Of a DNA stretch of 64,000 nucleotides, positions 27,734 through 35,698 are shown one piece after another; positions within the stretch are counted from its first letter, which is position 1; every line of letters starts with the position of its first letter. The notes beneath the pieces were generated by a model. It worked only from the letters and a program-made list of their open reading frames with translations. It made no database searches and was not told where the DNA came from. Source of the DNA: BNWE01 sp964369545 (GTDB lineage: Bacteria; Pseudomonadota; Alphaproteobacteria; UBA3830). The translations under genes and the position numbers were made by a program. The stretch is taken from NCBI GenBank assembly GCA_964369545.1, contig CAYJFA010000001.1, forward strand, positions 162,129 through 226,128. The letters run 5' to 3'.

Positions 27734-28795
27734 ATGAAGAGAATTGTTACTATCTCTGGCGCACTATTAACCGGCGCACCAGCAATTGCGGATTATTTAC
27801 GTGGGTCTCAAGAAGGGCTTTCGTTTGGTGGTAATGAATTTGATTTCATTCGTGATTCCGGTGGATTATACGAATTATATTGTCTTTTATATCATCCGTC
27901 AGGATGTTTTGGAAGCTCGGCGCTAAGTAGATTTGAATCATACACTAAATACTATAGCAATGTATTTTATATAATTGCAGCGTCCCTTGGCATTAACGAT
28001 AAAAGAATACCCGAACGTTTTATGGAATTATCAAACACTTTCATAAGTGAGCTTAGTGAGGCATGTATAGATTATGAGTTTATAGGAAATAAGGCTTTTG
28101 CTGAAGAAGTTTATAAAGATATAAAGGTAAAAACTTGGTTTGAATGTTTACCAGATACAAATATTAAGCATAAAATAGCCAATTTTTTATTTAAATCTAT
28201 AACTTGGATTTTAAATGGAAAAATCATTCCAATAGCTAAAAAGACAGAGAGAATACCTTTAAAATCTCGTCGTATAAAACGCAACATTATTGAAGAACAG
28301 TTTCTAGAGTTATCTAAAAAATATATCAACGACATTTTCTCAATCTTAACAGATAAAAATACCATTTTTATGGTGAATAGTTTTCACGGAGAACAGGAAA
28401 AGTTTGTTAATATCACTCATAAGCTTTTTTCCACTCGAGATCCGAGAGACACTTATTGTTCTCTGCAAAAAAGATTAGCTGGCACTAATGGGATTACACA
28501 TTTTGGAACATTTACAGACGATACGATCGATGATTACATTAATATGTATAAAGCATTACATCCAAATTGCGAAGGAAAAAGATTAATCATCCGTTTTGAA
28601 GATTTTGTGTTAAATCACGAAAAAACCACACAAAAAATTTGTGATTTTATAGAAATTGATAAAAATAAAATAGATAGATCTACATATGATATAGAATATT
28701 CTAAAGCAAGAATAGGGTTATGGGAATCTTATCCAAATCAGAAAGTCATGGATAAAATAGGTACTGAACTAAAGGATTATTTGTATGAAGCTTGA
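27734..28795 (+). CDS. Sulfotransferase-like protein, candidate phosphoramidoyl transferase
   Basis: A 353-residue protein resembling sulfotransferases. The N terminus has a P-loop-like strand-turn (VTISGALLTGAPAIADYL). Near residue 235 STRDPRDTYCSLQKR matches the 3'-phosphate-binding RxPRDxxxS motif, and near 290 LIIRFEDFVLNHEKTTQKIC matches the following conserved helix. Sulfotransferases use PAPS, a nucleotide with a 3'-phosphate; the predicted donor of this operon, 3'-phospho-CDP-amidate, also carries a 3'-phosphate. I infer that it moves phosphoramidate to a sugar hydroxyl. A genuine sulfotransferase is the alternative. It overlaps the next gene by 11 bases. Confidence 0.6.
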   Translation: MKRIVTISGALLTGAPAIADYLRGSQEGLSFGGNEFDFIRDSGGLYELYCLLYHPSGCFGSSALSRFESYTKYYSNVFYIIAASLGINDKRIPERFMELSNTFISELSEACIDYEFIGNKAFAEEVYKDIKVKTWFECLPDTNIKHKIANFLFKSITWILNGKIIPIAKKTERIPLKSRRIKRNIIEEQFLELSKKYINDIFSILTDKNTIFMVNSFHGEQEKFVNITHKLFSTRDPRDTYCSLQKRLAGTNGITHFGTFTDDTIDDYINMYKALHPNCEGKRLIIRFEDFVLNHEKTTQKICDFIEIDKNKIDRSTYDIEYSKARIGLWESYPNQKVMDKIGTELKDYLYEA

Positions 28796-31124
28796 TTTTG
28801 GATCTAAAGCTGAGACGTTAGAAAAGCTTCACAATAACATACAATCAGCGAAAACTTTGCCGGTTTTCAGATTTTTTGAAGAAGATTTTTATAAAAACAA
28901 ATCAGGCATCGTCTCTAAAATTCAAAAATCGTTTACTTGTAATAAAATAGTAGTAAGATCTTCAGCTGTAAATGAAGATGGACTATGTGCATCGAAAGCC
29001 GGTGCATTTGAAAGCGTTCTTAATATCGATATAAGCAATAAAGACTTTATCGAAAAAGCGATTGAGCAGGTTCTCAAATCTTATGATTGCAGAGATTGTA
29101 AAAATGAAGTTTTCTGTCAGCCTCTGTTGAAGAATGCAGTAATGGCAGGTGTCGCATTTAGCTGCGACCTTTCGACTTTATCCCCTTATTATATAATTAA
29201 TTATGATGAAAGTGGAAAAACTGATGTTATAACCAACGGCAACTCTAACAACATAAAAACATACATTCATTACAAAAACGCCGAACCGCGGTGCAGCGAC
29301 TTCCGCGTAAATAAAATTATTCATGTAATACAAGAATTAGAAGATATTTTTGATAATAAATACATAGATATCGAATTTGCAGTTGATAAATCATATGATG
29401 TTTATGTTTTGCAAATACGCCCTATAAGTTTAAATAACAGAACAGTTCCCGACTTGAATCTTGATTTAGCACTTTTGAAAATCAATCATAAAATCGCAAA
29501 ACTACAGTCAAGAAATCCAAATGTTTTTGGAGAAAGAGCTATTTTTGGAGTTATGCCTGACTGGAATCCTGCGGAAATCATAGGAATACGACCTAAAAAG
29601 TTAGCGTTGTCTCTCTATAAAGAATTAGTAACAGATAATATTTGGGCATTTCAACGTGATAACTACGGATATCTGAATTTACGATCTCATCCGTTGTTAA
29701 TCTCGTTTCTTGGGGTTCCATTTATTGATGTTCGCGTAGATTTCAATTCGTTTATCCCAAAGTGTATGGACAAAAATGTTGCGGAAAAACTTGTAGAATT
29801 TTATTTAGAAAAATTATACAAAATTCCCGATTATCACGATAAAGTAGAATTCAAAATCATATATTCTTGTTATCACCTAAATTTAGATAATGAATTAACA
29901 GAATTAAAAAATCATAATTTTTCTGACGAAGAAATAAAAAATATAAAATCTTCTCTTTTGACATTAACAAACGAAGTTGTTTGCAACAGCTCGGACCACT
30001 ACAAAGCTGATCTTGAAAAAATCAAAATACTTGAACAGCTGCATAGTCAAATCGTTGATTCAGATATATACATTATAGATAAAATCTACTGGCTGATTGA
30101 ATATTGCAAAAGATACGGCACATTGCCGTTCGCGGGTATAGCTAGATCCGCATTTATCGCTGTTCAATTTTTGCAATCTTTTGTTAGTTTGGAAATTATT
30201 GATCAATCTGAATATAATTTATACATGAATTCGTTAAATACTGTTTCTAAACAGCTTGGAGAGGATCTTTGCAATCTCGATAAAGAAGAATTTTTAAAAA
30301 TTTGGGGACATTTACGTCCAGGAACTTATGATATTAATTCTCCCAGATACGATGAAGGTTTCGATTATTATTTCTCCAATTACCTCAAGCAGCATAAATG
30401 TCCGCAGGTTCATGAACATTTCGAATTCAGTTCCAAGCAAAAGCGGCAGATTCAAGATGTTTTAAATAAACATAAAATAAATATATCGACTGAAAAATTA
30501 TTGGTATTCATAAAAGAGTCCATAGAAGGCCGAGAATCGTCGAAATTTGTTTTTACAAAAACTCTTTCACAGATTTTATTATATATAGAGCAATTTTCCT
30601 GCGTCTATGGTATTACAAAAAAAGAAGCAGCGTTTCTTGATATCAGTACGATCCGCGAGCTTTATTCCTCCTTGGATTTTATGGATATAAAAGACACTCT
30701 TAATAGAAATATAACTTACAATAAGGCTCTTTATGAATATACTAAAGCAGTTAAATTACCTGCAATTATTTTGAATCCAGATGACATTTATGGCTTTTTC
30801 TTAGAATCCGGAGAAGCGAACTATATAACACTGGAAAAAATCGAAGCAGAAATAATGTTGGAAAAAGATATAAAGAAAAAATCTCCCAAAGGAAAAATCG
30901 TGTTTATAAAATCTGCAGATCCTGGATATGATTTTCTATTTACTAAAGATATTGCCGGCCTGATTACACAATATGGTGGAGCGAACTCTCATATGTCTAT
31001 AAGGTGCGCGGAGCTAGGAATACCTGCGGTAATCGGAGCTGGAGAAAAGGACTTTGAGGAATGGTCAAAGTATAATCTGTTAGAAATAGACTGCGCTAAT
31101 AAAAAGGTACTTCCAATTTCATGA
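28785..31124 (+). CDS. PEP-synthase-like enzyme, predicted L-glutamine kinase (Cj1418 type)
   Basis: A 779-residue protein with three parts: an N-terminal ATP-grasp domain of the PEP/pyruvate-binding type (IVVRSSAVNEDGLCASKAG near residue 65, ending near 225 at VYVLQIRPIS), a long central domain without a known signature, and a C-terminal phosphohistidine swivel domain (GLITQYGGANSHMSIRCAE) with the catalytic His near 736. The PEP-binding barrel of PEP synthase is missing. This layout matches C. jejuni Cj1418, which phosphorylates the amide nitrogen of L-glutamine with ATP, giving AMP and phosphate. It is in one operon with the next three steps. Rifampin phosphotransferase-like enzymes share the layout but not this neighbourhood. 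Confidence 0.75.
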   Translation: MKLDFGSKAETLEKLHNNIQSAKTLPVFRFFEEDFYKNKSGIVSKIQKSFTCNKIVVRSSAVNEDGLCASKAGAFESVLNIDISNKDFIEKAIEQVLKSYDCRDCKNEVFCQPLLKNAVMAGVAFSCDLSTLSPYYIINYDESGKTDVITNGNSNNIKTYIHYKNAEPRCSDFRVNKIIHVIQELEDIFDNKYIDIEFAVDKSYDVYVLQIRPISLNNRTVPDLNLDLALLKINHKIAKLQSRNPNVFGERAIFGVMPDWNPAEIIGIRPKKLALSLYKELVTDNIWAFQRDNYGYLNLRSHPLLISFLGVPFIDVRVDFNSFIPKCMDKNVAEKLVEFYLEKLYKIPDYHDKVEFKIIYSCYHLNLDNELTELKNHNFSDEEIKNIKSSLLTLTNEVVCNSSDHYKADLEKIKILEQLHSQIVDSDIYIIDKIYWLIEYCKRYGTLPFAGIARSAFIAVQFLQSFVSLEIIDQSEYNLYMNSLNTVSKQLGEDLCNLDKEEFLKIWGHLRPGTYDINSPRYDEGFDYYFSNYLKQHKCPQVHEHFEFSSKQKRQIQDVLNKHKINISTEKLLVFIKESIEGRESSKFVFTKTLSQILLYIEQFSCVYGITKKEAAFLDISTIRELYSSLDFMDIKDTLNRNITYNKALYEYTKAVKLPAIILNPDDIYGFFLESGEANYITLEKIEAEIMLEKDIKKKSPKGKIVFIKSADPGYDFLFTKDIAGLITQYGGANSHMSIRCAELGIPAVIGAGEKDFEEWSKYNLLEIDCANKKVLPIS

Positions 31125-31696
31125 AAAAAGTCGGTGTTTCTCAGAATCTTCATATAAATAAGTACGGAACTATTCAAGAAGTAATTGATTCTACATGGGG
31201 ACAATTTTTAAGCTATTTAAATGTCATCCCGATATATTTACCAATATATTTTGATTTCACAAAATTAGAACTTGATGGCGTAATTTTGACAGGCGGCGGT
31301 GACTTGTACGAGGTTTTGGATAAAAAAGAATATCTTATAAGAGATGATTTTGAAAAATCCATTGTAGACTTTTGTATCACAAAAAATATTCCGATATTTG
31401 GTGTGTGTAGAGGCATGCAGTTTATAAATAAATATTTTGGTGGTAATTTAAAAAAAATAAAAAACCATGCAGGATGCAGACACTTTTTGGAAAACGGTAG
31501 AGAAGTAAATTCTTATCATAATTTCGGGATAGATAACTTAGGAAAAAATTTAAAAGTAATAGACCGCTGTGACGAAGTAATAGAGTCTATCAAACATTCA
31601 CAATATCAAATATTTGCTCAAATGAGTCATCCAGAAAGGGAAAATCCTTTTTCCGGCGATGATATAAGATTTATTAAAGAGTTTTTTGATGCTTAA
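31121..31696 (+). CDS. Class I amidotransferase-like hydrolase, predicted gamma-glutamyl-CDP-amidate hydrolase (Cj1417 type)
   Basis: A 191-residue peptidase C26-family protein with a complete triad: nucleophile Cys96 in PIFGVCRGMQ, His170 and Glu172 in QMSHPEREN. GVILTGGGDLYEV near residue 55 is the usual oxyanion-side strand. It has no synthetase domain, so it is a stand-alone hydrolase. C. jejuni Cj1417 of the same family releases glutamate from CDP-glutamine to leave cytidine diphosphoramidate, and the neighbouring genes fit that role. Generic gamma-glutamyl-GABA hydrolase (PuuD) is the annotation it would get by fold alone. The start overlaps the previous stop (ATGA). Confidence 0.75.
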   Translation: MKKVGVSQNLHINKYGTIQEVIDSTWGQFLSYLNVIPIYLPIYFDFTKLELDGVILTGGGDLYEVLDKKEYLIRDDFEKSIVDFCITKNIPIFGVCRGMQFINKYFGGNLKKIKNHAGCRHFLENGREVNSYHNFGIDNLGKNLKVIDRCDEVIESIKHSQYQIFAQMSHPERENPFSGDDIRFIKEFFDA

Positions 31697-32426
31697 TGAA
31701 ATTATAAAAATATCGATCGATGCTGGAAAAAAGATAATGAACTTTTATGATTCTAGTATAGATATATACAATAAGTCAGATAATTCTCCTGTAACTGCAG
31801 CAGATATAGCTGCTAACAATTTTATTACTGATGCTGTTTCTAAAATTTCCGACTTTCCAATTATTGCTGAAGAAACCTTTAATTTTGCAAAACAAAGGCC
31901 GCAATATGGAATTTTTTGGTTAGTAGATCCTCTAGATGGAACAAAAGATTTTGTTGTTCATAATGATCAATTCACAGTCAATATAGCGCTCATAGAAAAC
32001 TGTAACCCGATACTTGGAGTAGTATTTGCGCCGGCGTTAAAAGATGTATATTATGCTTCCATAAATAATGGAGCATTTAAAAACGAAAATCGTATATTTA
32101 ACAAAAGAAATTCTTCAGAAATAATTGGCACTGACAGCTGTTTCCACTCCACAATTGAAACAGTGAATTTTTTCAAAAAACATAAAATTACTAACATAAA
32201 AAAATATGGATCATCAATAAAATTATGCAAAATTGCCGAAGGTGAAGTTGATATTTATCCGAGATTTAATGGAACAAAAGAATGGGATACTGCCGCCGGT
32301 CACATAATACTAAATGAAGCCGGCGGAAAAATTATCGACTTGGTTACAAATAAAGAAATGATTTATAATAAACTGTCTATCGAAAATAATTTTTTTATAG
32401 CGAAACGAAATGGATTAGAATTATGA
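31689..32426 (+). CDS. CysQ-like 3'(2'),5'-bisphosphate nucleotidase (inositol-monophosphatase family)
   Basis: A 245-residue metal-dependent phosphatase. PVTAADIAAN, AEETFN (Glu metal ligand), DPLDGTKDF near residue 80 and EWDTAAGHIILNEAGG near 200 follow CysQ more closely than inositol monophosphatase. CysQ clears PAP, the 3'-phosphorylated by-product of sulfotransfer. Here the expected by-product of phosphoramidate transfer is 3'-phospho-CMP, so I infer a clearing role. ATG 31689, overlapping the hydrolase stop by 8 bases, is preferred to the TTG just before it. The gene is not part of the MeOPN set characterised in C. jejuni. Confidence 0.78.
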   Translation: MLNEIIKISIDAGKKIMNFYDSSIDIYNKSDNSPVTAADIAANNFITDAVSKISDFPIIAEETFNFAKQRPQYGIFWLVDPLDGTKDFVVHNDQFTVNIALIENCNPILGVVFAPALKDVYYASINNGAFKNENRIFNKRNSSEIIGTDSCFHSTIETVNFFKKHKITNIKKYGSSIKLCKIAEGEVDIYPRFNGTKEWDTAAGHIILNEAGGKIIDLVTNKEMIYNKLSIENNFFIAKRNGLEL

Positions 32427-33178
32427 AAGCGATAATTCTAGCTGCTGGACAAGGAACACGGTTACGCCCGTTAACTAATGATCGTCCAAAGTGCATGGTG
32501 AAATTCAAAAATAAACCGATCATTGATTATATTGTCGAGACAATGCATAGCTCAAAAATACTCAATATAAAAATAGTAACCGGCTATAAACATGATGTTC
32601 TAGAAAAACATTTATCGAAGTATGAAAACATTTCGTTTTATCACAACAAAGATTTTCAAAACACAAATATGCTTCATTCCTTGTGGTACGCAAAATCCGA
32701 ATTTGATGATGACGTAGTTATTTCCTATTCAGATATAATTTACTCTAAAGATATTTTACAGAAACTTATGGAGTCGCCTTATGATATATCCGTAATTATA
32801 GATAAAAAATGGTTGGATTTATGGTCGTTACGAATGGAAGATCCATTGCAAGATGCTGAATCTCTAATGTTGGATTCAGATGACAATATCCTGGAAATCG
32901 GTAAAAAAGTTAATTCCTATGACAAAATCCAAGGACAATATATTGGATTACTCAAGATTTCTAAAAAAATTTGGCCTGACATTCTAGGGTTTTATGATAC
33001 TCTATCTGGGAAATTAGGTATTAAAAATATGTACATGACAGATTTTTTACAGGAGCTAATCAATCAAGGATTTACAGTAAAAGCAACCCCCACTTATGAA
33101 AAGTGGCTAGAAATTGATAGTGTATATGATTTAGTGGAATATAAATTTATTGATCTCTCAACTCTTCTAGGTTGTTAA
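32423..33178 (+). CDS. LicC-like nucleotidyltransferase, predicted CTP:phosphoglutamine cytidylyltransferase (Cj1416 type)
   Basis: A 251-residue GT-A-fold nucleotidyltransferase opening MKAIILAAGQGTRLRPLT-NDRPKCMVKF, with NTNMLHSLWYAKSEF and VISYSDIIYS further on (metal-binding acid). This is the pattern of LicC/phosphocholine cytidylyltransferases and of C. jejuni Cj1416, which couples CTP to L-glutamine phosphate giving CDP-L-glutamine. It is the last gene of the operon, coupled by ATGA to the phosphatase. No choline genes are nearby, which argues against a LicC role. The downstream 500 bases hold only a broken MBOAT gene. Confidence 0.76.
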   Translation: MKAIILAAGQGTRLRPLTNDRPKCMVKFKNKPIIDYIVETMHSSKILNIKIVTGYKHDVLEKHLSKYENISFYHNKDFQNTNMLHSLWYAKSEFDDDVVISYSDIIYSKDILQKLMESPYDISVIIDKKWLDLWSLRMEDPLQDAESLMLDSDDNILEIGKKVNSYDKIQGQYIGLLKISKKIWPDILGFYDTLSGKLGIKNMYMTDFLQELINQGFTVKATPTYEKWLEIDSVYDLVEYKFIDLSTLLGC

Positions 33179-33199
33179 TTTGACCGTAAAATGATTCTC

Positions 33200-33650
33200 A
33201 ATATTTTTTCAACAGGCAAAGTTTATAAATAAAAATGCTATAAGAATCGAAAAACTTTTTATTAATAGTTAATATATATATTTTTATGTTTTTAGAAACT
33301 CTGCGAAGAGTAAGGAAAATACCATAAATAGCTCCCCATAGAACAAACCTCCAAGTTGCACCGCGTCAAATTCCTGTTAGTAAAAATAATATTAATAATT
33401 TCTATAAGTCTTCAGCTTTTTTCCTTTGCTTCCTCAAGGAGAATATCGACAGCATCCAGAAAAAAATATATCTGAAATGTGTAAGGTAAAGATATAATCC
33501 ATCATTTAATCATTGAAAGAGAGTATGCTTCATCGAAATCATACTTTACATATCCAGAAAAGGTGTCAGTCAAAACTACCTTTTTAAATAATCCGATAGC
33601 AAACAGAACGATTCCTATAGATAGATTCTTATAATTTAATGTTTTGTCTT
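33200..33650 (-). pseudogene. Decayed MBOAT (AlgI-like) O-acyltransferase
   Basis: No open frame survives, but the minus strand still encodes AlgI landmarks in order. GIVLFAIGLFKKVVLTD reads at about 33625-33570, then FDEAYSLSMIK-stop-WIISLPYTFQIYF at about 33540-33455, and after a frame change RGATWRFVLWGAIYG at about 33365-33320, the equivalent of the LWHGASWNFVLWG motif. There is an in-frame TGA, at least one frameshift, and both ends are missing. MBOAT enzymes O-acetylate extracellular polysaccharides. It lies between the phosphoramidate-type operon and rfbB and explains this otherwise empty 530-base stretch. Confidence 0.78.
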
Positions 33651-33709
33651 TATGGCTTCAATTTGTAGCACAAGCTCCGAACTCGTCAAAAAAATATAAA
33701 TATAATTAC

Positions 33710-34690
33710 TTAAAAAGCATTTAAATACCAATCCACTGTCTTCACAATTCCGGTATCAAAATTTTCTTCTGCTTTCCATCCTAACTCTGTTTCAAGCTTA
33801 GTTGCATCAATAGCATAACGGCGGTCATGACCTGGACGGTCTGCTACAAATGAAATTAATTCTTTATAACTGCCAATTTTGCGTGGCTGCTTTTTATCTA
33901 GAATTTCACAGATTTTATTGACAATTTGAAGATTTGTTCTCTCATTTCGTCCGCCGATGTTATAAGTTTCTCCGGCTATTCCTTTGTGAAAAACAATATC
34001 AAGAGCATTGCAATGATCCATTACATATAACCAATCGCGGATATTTTTTCCGTCTCCATAAATGGGAATAGGTTTTTCGCTGAGAGCAGTACGAATAATC
34101 GTTGGAATTAATTTTTCCTGATGCTGTCTAGGACCGTAATTGTTTGAACAATTTGATGTAACAACATGAATTCCATATGTATGAAAATACGAACGTATTA
34201 GCATATCAGAACTGGCTTTGCTTGCAGAATAAGGGCTATTTGGAGCATATGGAGTTTTTTCCGTAAAATATCCAATTTCTCCTAAAGTCCCATAAACTTC
34301 ATCAGTAGAAATATGTAAAAATCTGGAGTTTTTTCTGCTGTTTTTCTTAAATGCCTCTAATATAGTAAATGTTCCAAGAACGTTTGTCTCAATAAATTCT
34401 CTAGGATTCGCTATAGAATTATCCACATGACTTTCTGCCGCAAAGTGGATTACATCTGTAATATTATACTCTTTAAAAATAGAATTTACTAACTTTGCAT
34501 CGCAAATGTCTCCGCGTACAAACACGTGATTTAGAGTATTTTCACAGTCTTTTAGATTATCAAGATTTCCTGCATATGTTAGTTTATCGAAATTGATTAA
34601 TCCATAATTCGGATATTTCTTACAAAAATAAGTAACAAAATTTGATCCGATAAAACCAGCTCCTCCTGTTACAAATATGTTTTTAGACAT
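33710..34690 (-). CDS. rfbB: dTDP-glucose 4,6-dehydratase
   Basis: Second step of dTDP-deoxysugar synthesis. The 326-residue extended SDR has TGGAGFIGSNFV at the N terminus, AAESHVDNSI, STDEVYGTLG, the catalytic YSASKASSD, and SNNYGPRQHQEKLIP, all diagnostic of RmlB. Its product feeds both the rhamnose branch (rfbC, rfbD) and the 3-amino sugar branch (fdtA-like). It follows rfbA by 3 bases. A 67-base relic of the 3' end of a second copy lies at 62414-62480. Confidence 0.97.
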   Translation of the reverse strand: MSKNIFVTGGAGFIGSNFVTYFCKKYPNYGLINFDKLTYAGNLDNLKDCENTLNHVFVRGDICDAKLVNSIFKEYNITDVIHFAAESHVDNSIANPREFIETNVLGTFTILEAFKKNSRKNSRFLHISTDEVYGTLGEIGYFTEKTPYAPNSPYSASKASSDMLIRSYFHTYGIHVVTSNCSNNYGPRQHQEKLIPTIIRTALSEKPIPIYGDGKNIRDWLYVMDHCNALDIVFHKGIAGETYNIGGRNERTNLQIVNKICEILDKKQPRKIGSYKELISFVADRPGHDRRYAIDATKLETELGWKAEENFDTGIVKTVDWYLNAF

Positions 34691-34693
34691 TTT

Positions 34694-35575
34694 TTATCTT
34701 TCTTCCTTGATTTTTACTAAATATTTTTTATAGTCAGAGCCATCCTTATATTTATCAATTAATTTAGAAAATTGCGCTATATTGATAAAATCTCGATTTA
34801 ATGCAATTTCTTCAATACATGAAATTTTTAATCCTTGGCGTTTTTCTATTAGTTGAATGTATTGAGCCGCATCCATGAGACTATCTGGAGTTCCAGCATC
34901 AAGCCATGCCGACCCTCTAAGCATTCTCAATACACTCATACGATTTTCTTTTAGATATTCATTGTTTATGTCTGTTATTTCTAACTCTCCTCTAGAGGAT
35001 GGAACTAGTCTTTTTGCTTTTTGCACGACATCAGGTGTATAAAAATACAATCCAACTACTGCAAAATTTGATTTCGGAAATTTCGGTTTTTCTTCGATTG
35101 ATATTACTTTGTCGTTCTCTGCAAACTCGACGACCCCGTATCTTTCTGGATCTGTGACGTGATATCCGCATATCATAGCTCCTGAGTTATGCTGAATAGT
35201 TTCTGAAAAATCATTTAATTGATCCCCCATGTAGAATATATTATCTCCTAATATCAAACACACATTATCATCACTAATAAATTCAGCTCCTAAAACAAAT
35301 GCTTCCGCAATTCCGTTTGGATTATTCTGAATTTTGTACGATAATTGCAATCCTAAGTGTGCCCCATCTCCGAATAACCTTTTTATGTTTGGAATGTCTT
35401 GCGATGTTGAAATAATTAAGATTTCACGTATACCGAATAGCATTAAAGTAGCAAGTGGATAATGAATCATTGGCTTGTCGTATACAGGTAATAACTGCTT
35501 TGACACAACTTGTGTCAGAGGATACAACCTGCTACCGGAGCCTCCAGCCAACAAAATTCCTTTATACTTTTTCAT
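34694..35575 (-). CDS. rfbA: Glucose-1-phosphate thymidylyltransferase
   Basis: First step of dTDP-sugar synthesis: glucose 1-phosphate plus dTTP gives dTDP-glucose. The 293-residue protein has the nucleotidyltransferase motif GILLAGGSGSRLYPLT, VSKQLLPVYDKPMIHYPL, LILGDNIFYMGD, YGVVEF and GSAWLDAGTPDSLMDAA, typical of RmlA. It is the first gene of the rfbA-rfbB operon, preceded by a strong promoter (35647-35675) with a leader of roughly 65 bases. Confidence 0.97.
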   Translation of the reverse strand: MKKYKGILLAGGSGSRLYPLTQVVSKQLLPVYDKPMIHYPLATLMLFGIREILIISTSQDIPNIKRLFGDGAHLGLQLSYKIQNNPNGIAEAFVLGAEFISDDNVCLILGDNIFYMGDQLNDFSETIQHNSGAMICGYHVTDPERYGVVEFAENDKVISIEEKPKFPKSNFAVVGLYFYTPDVVQKAKRLVPSSRGELEITDINNEYLKENRMSVLRMLRGSAWLDAGTPDSLMDAAQYIQLIEKRQGLKISCIEEIALNRDFINIAQFSKLIDKYKDGSDYKKYLVKIKEER

Positions 35576-35646
35576 TAATAATTACTCTCTTATATTTTTA
35601 ATGGAACATTTGAGATAATATCATAATTATGATCACGGGGAAATTA

Positions 35647-35675
35647 ACTATATTGTCATTCTTGCACAACGTCAA
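35647..35675 (-). promoter_or_regulatory. Sigma-70 promoter of rfbA-rfbB
   Basis: On the minus strand TTGACG is followed after 17 bases by TATAGT. Spacer and boxes match the tRNA-Cys promoter at 12291-12319 with two changes in 30 bases. This gives rfbA-rfbB an apparently strong constitutive promoter. Confidence 0.78.
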
Positions 35676-35698
35676 TAGATCTATATAGCAGAAAAGAT

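Noticed and set aside
26476..28795. A sulfate activation and sulfotransferase operon (APS kinase plus sulfotransferase)
   Set aside because: No ATP sulfurylase is present, the kinase lacks the ISPYR motif, and the following genes match the phosphoramidate pathway rather than sulfation. It remains the alternative reading.
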